The translations under genes were made by a program, and so were the position numbers. This document shows, piece by piece, positions 60,664-64,000 of a stretch of DNA of 64,000 nucleotides; position 1 is the stretch's first letter, and each line of letters starts with the position of its first letter. Under the pieces are notes generated by a model, which was given only the letters and a program-made list of their open reading frames with translations, searched no databases and was not told where the DNA came from. The stretch covers positions 2,480,001 through 2,544,000 of the forward strand of contig NZ_JAGJBZ010000002.1 in assembly GCF_020010925.1 (NCBI RefSeq), in the 5' to 3' direction. The DNA comes from Streptomyces griseiscabiei. Lineage in GTDB: Bacteria > Actinomycetota > Actinomycetes > Streptomycetales > Streptomycetaceae.

Positions 60664-61623
60664 TCAGTGGGCGGCCGACCATCGGTACTGGGCCCGGATC
60701 CGGTCGTGGCCCACCGCGCTGTCCAGGAACATCAGACTGTCCATGCGGCAGTCGCAGGGATTGCGTTCGGCGGTGTTCTGCGGGAAGCTGCCGCCGATCT
60801 TGATGCCCCGGGGATCGGTGGGCGAGGCGCGGTGCGGGCCCGGCCCCGAGAGGTCCCAGGGGTCGCCGGGGACGGTGCGGAAGCCGTCCAGCCGGCGGCC
60901 GTCGCGGTACAGCGCCATCGCTCCGGTGCCGAAGTCGAAGGTGGCGGCCAGGAAGACCCACTCGCCGACGGGCAGCAGGGTGCGCCAGTCCTCGGTGGCG
61001 GCGAAGGTCTGCGAGGCCCCCGCGTCGACGCGCCGGCCGAGGGCCACGAGCCGCAGGACGCCGTTCACCTCGATGATCTCCAGCAGGCCCCGCACCGCGT
61101 GGCCGTCGGAGTCGCCCGACAGCACACCGGCCAGACCCACCGCGCCGTAACGGTCGTCCGGGGCGGCCGTGTTGCTGTTGAGGGCCGGGTTCGGACCGGT
61201 CATCTTGAACCAGCCCATCACGGTCATCCCCTCGACCGCGTTGAACGCCCGGAGCGTCGGCACACCCGACGGCCCGTACACGCCCGCCTTCCAGTCGTCG
61301 GTGCCCTTCACGTCCGGGCCGACCTGCCGCACCTGGAGCGAGGCCCGGCTGCCCCGGTGCGCTCCGTCGCCCGTGCGCATCCGTGCCCCGCCGCCGACCA
61401 GCTCGATGTCGGTGCCGGAGAAGCCCAGGTCACGTTCGCGCGCCGGGTCGCCGCGGACCGGGTGCTCGAAGTCGTAGTACGCCGCCAGGTGGGGGCGCAG
61501 GGAGGGGAGTACGGGGCCCGTCCCGGCCCCCGCCCCGGAGGGCGTCGCCGCTGTCGTGGTGAGGGCGGTCAGGAGTACGGCGACCGCCGCGAGCCTGGTC
61601 CGTCGTCTCCGTCTGCCGTGCAT
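60664..61623 (-). CDS. Secreted LamG-domain protein
   Basis: A 319-residue exported protein. The signal is MHGRRRRRTRLAAVAVLLTA with cleavage near TATPSGA. A single concanavalin-like LamG domain follows (HLAAYYDFEHPVRGDPARER, AVEGMTVMGWFKMTGPNPAL, GEWVFLAATFDFGTGAMALY, then GIKIGGSFPQ and CDCRMDSLMFLDSAVGHDRI). LamG domains bind carbohydrates or proteins. ATG 61623 has GGAAGGACC upstream. It is 26 bases after LivF and 31 before the dehydrogenase, so one transcript is likely. The partner and ligand are unknown. Confidence 0.87.
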   Translation of the reverse strand: MHGRRRRRTRLAAVAVLLTALTTTAATPSGAGAGTGPVLPSLRPHLAAYYDFEHPVRGDPARERDLGFSGTDIELVGGGARMRTGDGAHRGSRASLQVRQVGPDVKGTDDWKAGVYGPSGVPTLRAFNAVEGMTVMGWFKMTGPNPALNSNTAAPDDRYGAVGLAGVLSGDSDGHAVRGLLEIIEVNGVLRLVALGRRVDAGASQTFAATEDWRTLLPVGEWVFLAATFDFGTGAMALYRDGRRLDGFRTVPGDPWDLSGPGPHRASPTDPRGIKIGGSFPQNTAERNPCDCRMDSLMFLDSAVGHDRIRAQYRWSAAH

Positions 61624-61649
61624 GAGGGTCCTTCCTGGACTCGACGGGG

Positions 61650-62423
61650 TCATCGGCGTGCGGGCCGTCCTCCCAGATACAGCTCGCCGAGCTGTGGGTC
61701 GGCCAGCAACTCCCGTGCGGGGCCCGCGATATGGACCCGGCCGAGATCGAGGACGCAGCCGGTGTCGGCGGCCTCCAGGGCGCGCCGCGCGTTCTGTTCG
61801 ACGAGCAGGACGGCGGTTCCCGCGTCCCGCATCCGGACGATCTGTTCGAAGACCACCCCGGTCGCCTTCGGATCGAGCCCCATCGACGGTTCGTCCAGGA
61901 GCACGACCCGGGGGCCGACCATCAGCGAGCGCGCGAACTCCACCTGCTTCTGCTGCCCGCCGGAGAGCAGCCCGGCCAGGCTCGTCCACCGCTCGGCCAC
62001 CACCGGGAACAACGTCCGTACGAAGTCGGCCCGTTCGGCGACCAGGGCCTTGTCGCGCAGGGTGTAGCCGCCGAGCAGGACGTTCTCGGCGACCGTCATC
62101 TCCCGGAACACGCTGTGCCCTTGGAGGACATGGGCCACTCCGGCGGCGAGCAGCCGCTGGGGTCCCTGGCCGGTGACGTCCTCGCCGCCGACGAGGATCC
62201 GGCCCGAGCGCGGGGCGAGGAGACCGCTGGCCACCTTCAGGACGGTCGACTTGCCCGCGCCGTTGGGGCCGACCAGACAGACGATCGCCCCGGCCGGCAC
62301 GCGGACCGTCAGCCCGCGCAGGACCGGCGCCGACCGGCCGTACCCGGCGCGGATGTCGTCGAGTTCGAGGAGGAGGGGGGAGCCGGTGGTGGGAGAGCCG
62401 GTGGTGGGAGAGTCAGACGCCAA
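61650..62423 (-). CDS. LivF-type ABC transporter ATP-binding protein
   Basis: A 257-residue ATPase of the branched-chain amino acid/urea-type ABC importers. Walker A is VGPNGAGKST, the signature LLSGGQQKQVEFARSL, Walker B VVLLDEPSMGLDP, and the H-loop part VLLVEQNARR. It starts at TTG 62423, overlapping the end of the LivG gene by 11 bases, and has a short tandem repeat of SPTTG near the start. LivF and LivG form the heterodimeric ATPase that drives LivH and LivM. Confidence 0.92.
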   Translation of the reverse strand: MASDSPTTGSPTTGSPLLLELDDIRAGYGRSAPVLRGLTVRVPAGAIVCLVGPNGAGKSTVLKVASGLLAPRSGRILVGGEDVTGQGPQRLLAAGVAHVLQGHSVFREMTVAENVLLGGYTLRDKALVAERADFVRTLFPVVAERWTSLAGLLSGGQQKQVEFARSLMVGPRVVLLDEPSMGLDPKATGVVFEQIVRMRDAGTAVLLVEQNARRALEAADTGCVLDLGRVHIAGPARELLADPQLGELYLGGRPARR

Positions 62424-63198
62424 GGTATGCCCCGAGGACTCGTTCGTCGGACTGGATCAGCGAGGGCGGGCCCTGGGCGATCGGCCGGCCGCGGTCGAAC
62501 ACGACGATGTGGTCGCTGAGGCTCATGACCATCTCCATGTTGTGCTCGACGATCAGGAACGTCCGTCCCTCGGCGTTGAGTTCGCGCACCAGGTCGCCGA
62601 TGCGGTCGATCAGCGCGGGGTTGACCCCGCCCGCGGGCTCGTCCAGCAGGATCAGCTCCGGCTCGCTCGTCAGCACGCCCGCCAGCTCCAGCAGCTTCTG
62701 CTGCCCCCAGGAGAGGTGGCGGGCCTCGGCCCGCTCCAGGTGTTCGATGCCCATCCGGGTCAGCCAGTAGCGGGCCCGCTCGGTCTCCGCGCGGGTGCCC
62801 GAACGCCCGAGCTGTCCGGCGAGGCCGCGCGGCCGGATCGCGGCCAGGAGGTTGTCCAGCACGGTCATCCGGGGGAAGACCCGGCAGAGCTGGAAGGAGC
62901 GCCCGATCCCGGCGCGGGCGATCCGGTGCGGGGGCCGGCCCGTGAGGTCGTACCCGCGGTACACGACGCTCCCGGAGTCCGGGCGGATCATCCCGGTGAC
63001 ACAGTTGAAGAAGGTCGTCTTCCCCGAACCGTTGGGCCCGATCAGGGCGTTGACCTTGCCGTGGTGGAAGGTCACGGTGGCCGCGTCGAGCGCGGTGACC
63101 CCGCCGAAGGTCTTGGTGAGGCCGGTGGCCGCGAGGCTCGCCTCGGGCTCCGCCCCGGGTGCCGTCCCGGACACCGCTTCAGCTGCCGGTTCGCTCAT
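62413..63198 (-). CDS. LivG-type ABC transporter ATP-binding protein
   Basis: A 261-residue ATPase. Walker A is IGPNGSGKTTFFN, the LivG feature GIGRSFQLCRVFPRMTVLDN, the signature HLSWGQQKLLELAGVL, Walker B LILLDEPAGGVNP, and the end FLIVEHNMEMVMSLSDHIVV. Typical length. ATG 63198 has GGAG upstream. It overlaps the LivM-type permease gene by 20 bases. Although called branched-chain amino acid-type, such importers also carry urea, aromatic acids and other small molecules. Confidence 0.93.
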   Translation of the reverse strand: MSEPAAEAVSGTAPGAEPEASLAATGLTKTFGGVTALDAATVTFHHGKVNALIGPNGSGKTTFFNCVTGMIRPDSGSVVYRGYDLTGRPPHRIARAGIGRSFQLCRVFPRMTVLDNLLAAIRPRGLAGQLGRSGTRAETERARYWLTRMGIEHLERAEARHLSWGQQKLLELAGVLTSEPELILLDEPAGGVNPALIDRIGDLVRELNAEGRTFLIVEHNMEMVMSLSDHIVVFDRGRPIAQGPPSLIQSDERVLGAYLGV

Positions 63199-64000
63199 CG
63201 CTCCTCGCCTCCGTCCGGTCGCGTCCCTCGAACTCCCCGTCCCGCTCCCGCAGTTCGGCCGCGGTCACCTCCCGGATGGAGGTGTCGCCGGTGCGGCGGA
63301 ACCGGCGGAGCAGGGCTCCGGCTGCCGGGATGACACCGTCGGGCATGAGCGTCACCACGACGCCGAGCAGCAGCCCCGCCACGACCAGATGCAGCGGTGT
63401 GTCCCCGTACTCGACCTTGGAGTACTCCAGGGCGTACCCGACGATCAGCGCTCCGAGCAGCGGCCCGTACAACTGGCGTACGCCACCGAGCAGTGCCATC
63501 AGCACCATGTACGAGCCACCGAGGACGGAGAACTGGAAGACCGGGTCGAGGTCGCCGAACCACAGGGCGTACAACCCGCCCGCCAGCGCGGTGAAGGCGG
63601 CGGAGACGACGAAGACCACCAGCTTGTAGGTGAAGGTGGGGATGCCGAGCGACTGGGCCTTGTCCTCGTCCTCGCGGATCGCCTTGAGGCCCATGCCGAA
63701 CCGGGACCGGTCGATGGCCCACCAGACCAGCAGGGCCAGCGCGAGCAGTGCCAGGAAGAGGAAGTAGAAGGTCCGGTGGTGCTCGGCGCGCAGCATGCCG
63801 GGGAAGGGCCGGGGTACGACCAGACCCCGGGAACCGCCGGTGAGCGACGCCCAGCTCTGGAAGACCAGCAGGGTGATGAGGACGAGGGCGATGGAGACGA
63901 TCACGAAGGAGGCGCCGCGTACCCGCAGGGCGGCCCAGCCGACCGGGACGGCGAGTGCCGCCACCACCGCCGCGGCGGCGAACAGCGCGGCGAAGGGCGG
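63179..64000 (-). CDS. LivM-type ABC transporter permease (5' part beyond window)
   Basis: The last 273 codons of a LivM-like permease. The frame is open to base 64000 and upstream residues (FAALFAAAAVVAALAVPVGW) continue the membrane pattern. Several segments and the family loop are seen (RVRGASFVIVSIALVLITLL, WAIDRSRFGMGLKAIREDED, KAQSLGIPTFTYKLVVFVVS, AFTALAGGLYALWFGDLDPV, GGVRQLYGPLLGALIVGYAL). The EAA-like loop GMGLKAIREDEDKAQSLGI contacts the ATPases. The charged C-terminal tail overlaps the LivG start. A LivH permease and a binding protein are expected just outside the window. Confidence 0.92.
   Translation of the reverse strand, partial: PPFAALFAAAAVVAALAVPVGWAALRVRGASFVIVSIALVLITLLVFQSWASLTGGSRGLVVPRPFPGMLRAEHHRTFYFLFLALLALALLVWWAIDRSRFGMGLKAIREDEDKAQSLGIPTFTYKLVVFVVSAAFTALAGGLYALWFGDLDPVFQFSVLGGSYMVLMALLGGVRQLYGPLLGALIVGYALEYSKVEYGDTPLHLVVAGLLLGVVVTLMPDGVIPAAGALLRRFRRTGDTSIREVTAAELRERDGEFEGRDRTEARSDERTGS

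Overview
The window is high-GC actinobacterial DNA and almost certainly comes from a Streptomyces chromosome. Reasons: codon third positions are nearly all G or C; GTG and TTG starts are common; ribosome sites are GGAGG-like; regulators are dense (three LacI, one PucR-type, AraC, IclR, a two-component pair, TetR remnants); and many genes encode secreted glycoside hydrolases.

Layout. Positions 1-12097 look like ordinary core sequence: an NfeD-like/flotillin pair, an amidase with a PucR-type regulator, an HSL-type esterase divergent from a LacI regulator, thioredoxin divergent from a flavin disulfide reductase, peptide deformylase, a PepSY membrane protein, a TPR protein and pirin. About 26 kb of accessory DNA (12098 to about 38055) follows. 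It is bounded and subdivided by partial copies of the 3' end of the pirin gene: intact gene at 11935-12112, fragment at 18751-18930, short fragment at 38056-38125. This looks like successive insertions at the pirin 3' end. The accessory DNA is rich in dead genes (two TetR-type remnants, a NucA/NucB nuclease, an IS630 transposase, an alpha/beta hydrolase scrap). It also carries intact modules: a flavin monooxygenase-SDR-aldehyde dehydrogenase operon with an AraC regulator; a VOC/IclR/CoA-transferase/citryl-CoA-lyase/hydrolase cluster; secreted SnoaL-like and DUF4232 proteins; and a four-gene conflict-type operon.

The conflict-type operon (31095-37966, minus strand) is the most interesting system here. 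Four genes overlap by 4 to 8 bases: an alpha/beta hydrolase; a caspase-like protease with a VMAP-C-like tail; a MoxR-type AAA+ ATPase; and a 971-residue protein fusing a SAV_2336/vWA-like region to a TIR domain and an FxsC-like C-terminus. It fits the vWA-MoxR-VMAP class of predicted conflict or programmed-cell-death systems, with three possible effectors (protease, TIR NADase, hydrolase) in one transcription unit.

Positions 38159-53973 are a plant-polysaccharide utilisation locus: a six-gene minus-strand unit (MFS, GH2, a six-hairpin glycosidase, GH43, MFS, LacI), then a second LacI gene and a GH3 gene. The LacI gene that ends the six-gene unit is cut in two inside its helix-turn-helix by a 2.2-kb insertion (39149-41358). 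The insertion carries a decayed tyrosine recombinase and a methyltransferase. Joining the two LacI pieces restores an uninterrupted frame of about 350 codons. Two operator classes can be read: TGAAACGTTTCA before the six-gene unit, and TGACGCGCGTCA-type sites before MFS, LacI and GH3.

Positions 54265-64000 hold an MMPL transporter with a histidine kinase/response regulator pair, then a minus-strand unit of LivM-LivG-LivF-type ABC importer genes, a secreted LamG protein and a secreted PQQ-type sugar dehydrogenase. No rRNA, tRNA or CRISPR array was seen. All family assignments come from reading motifs by eye; no database search was possible.
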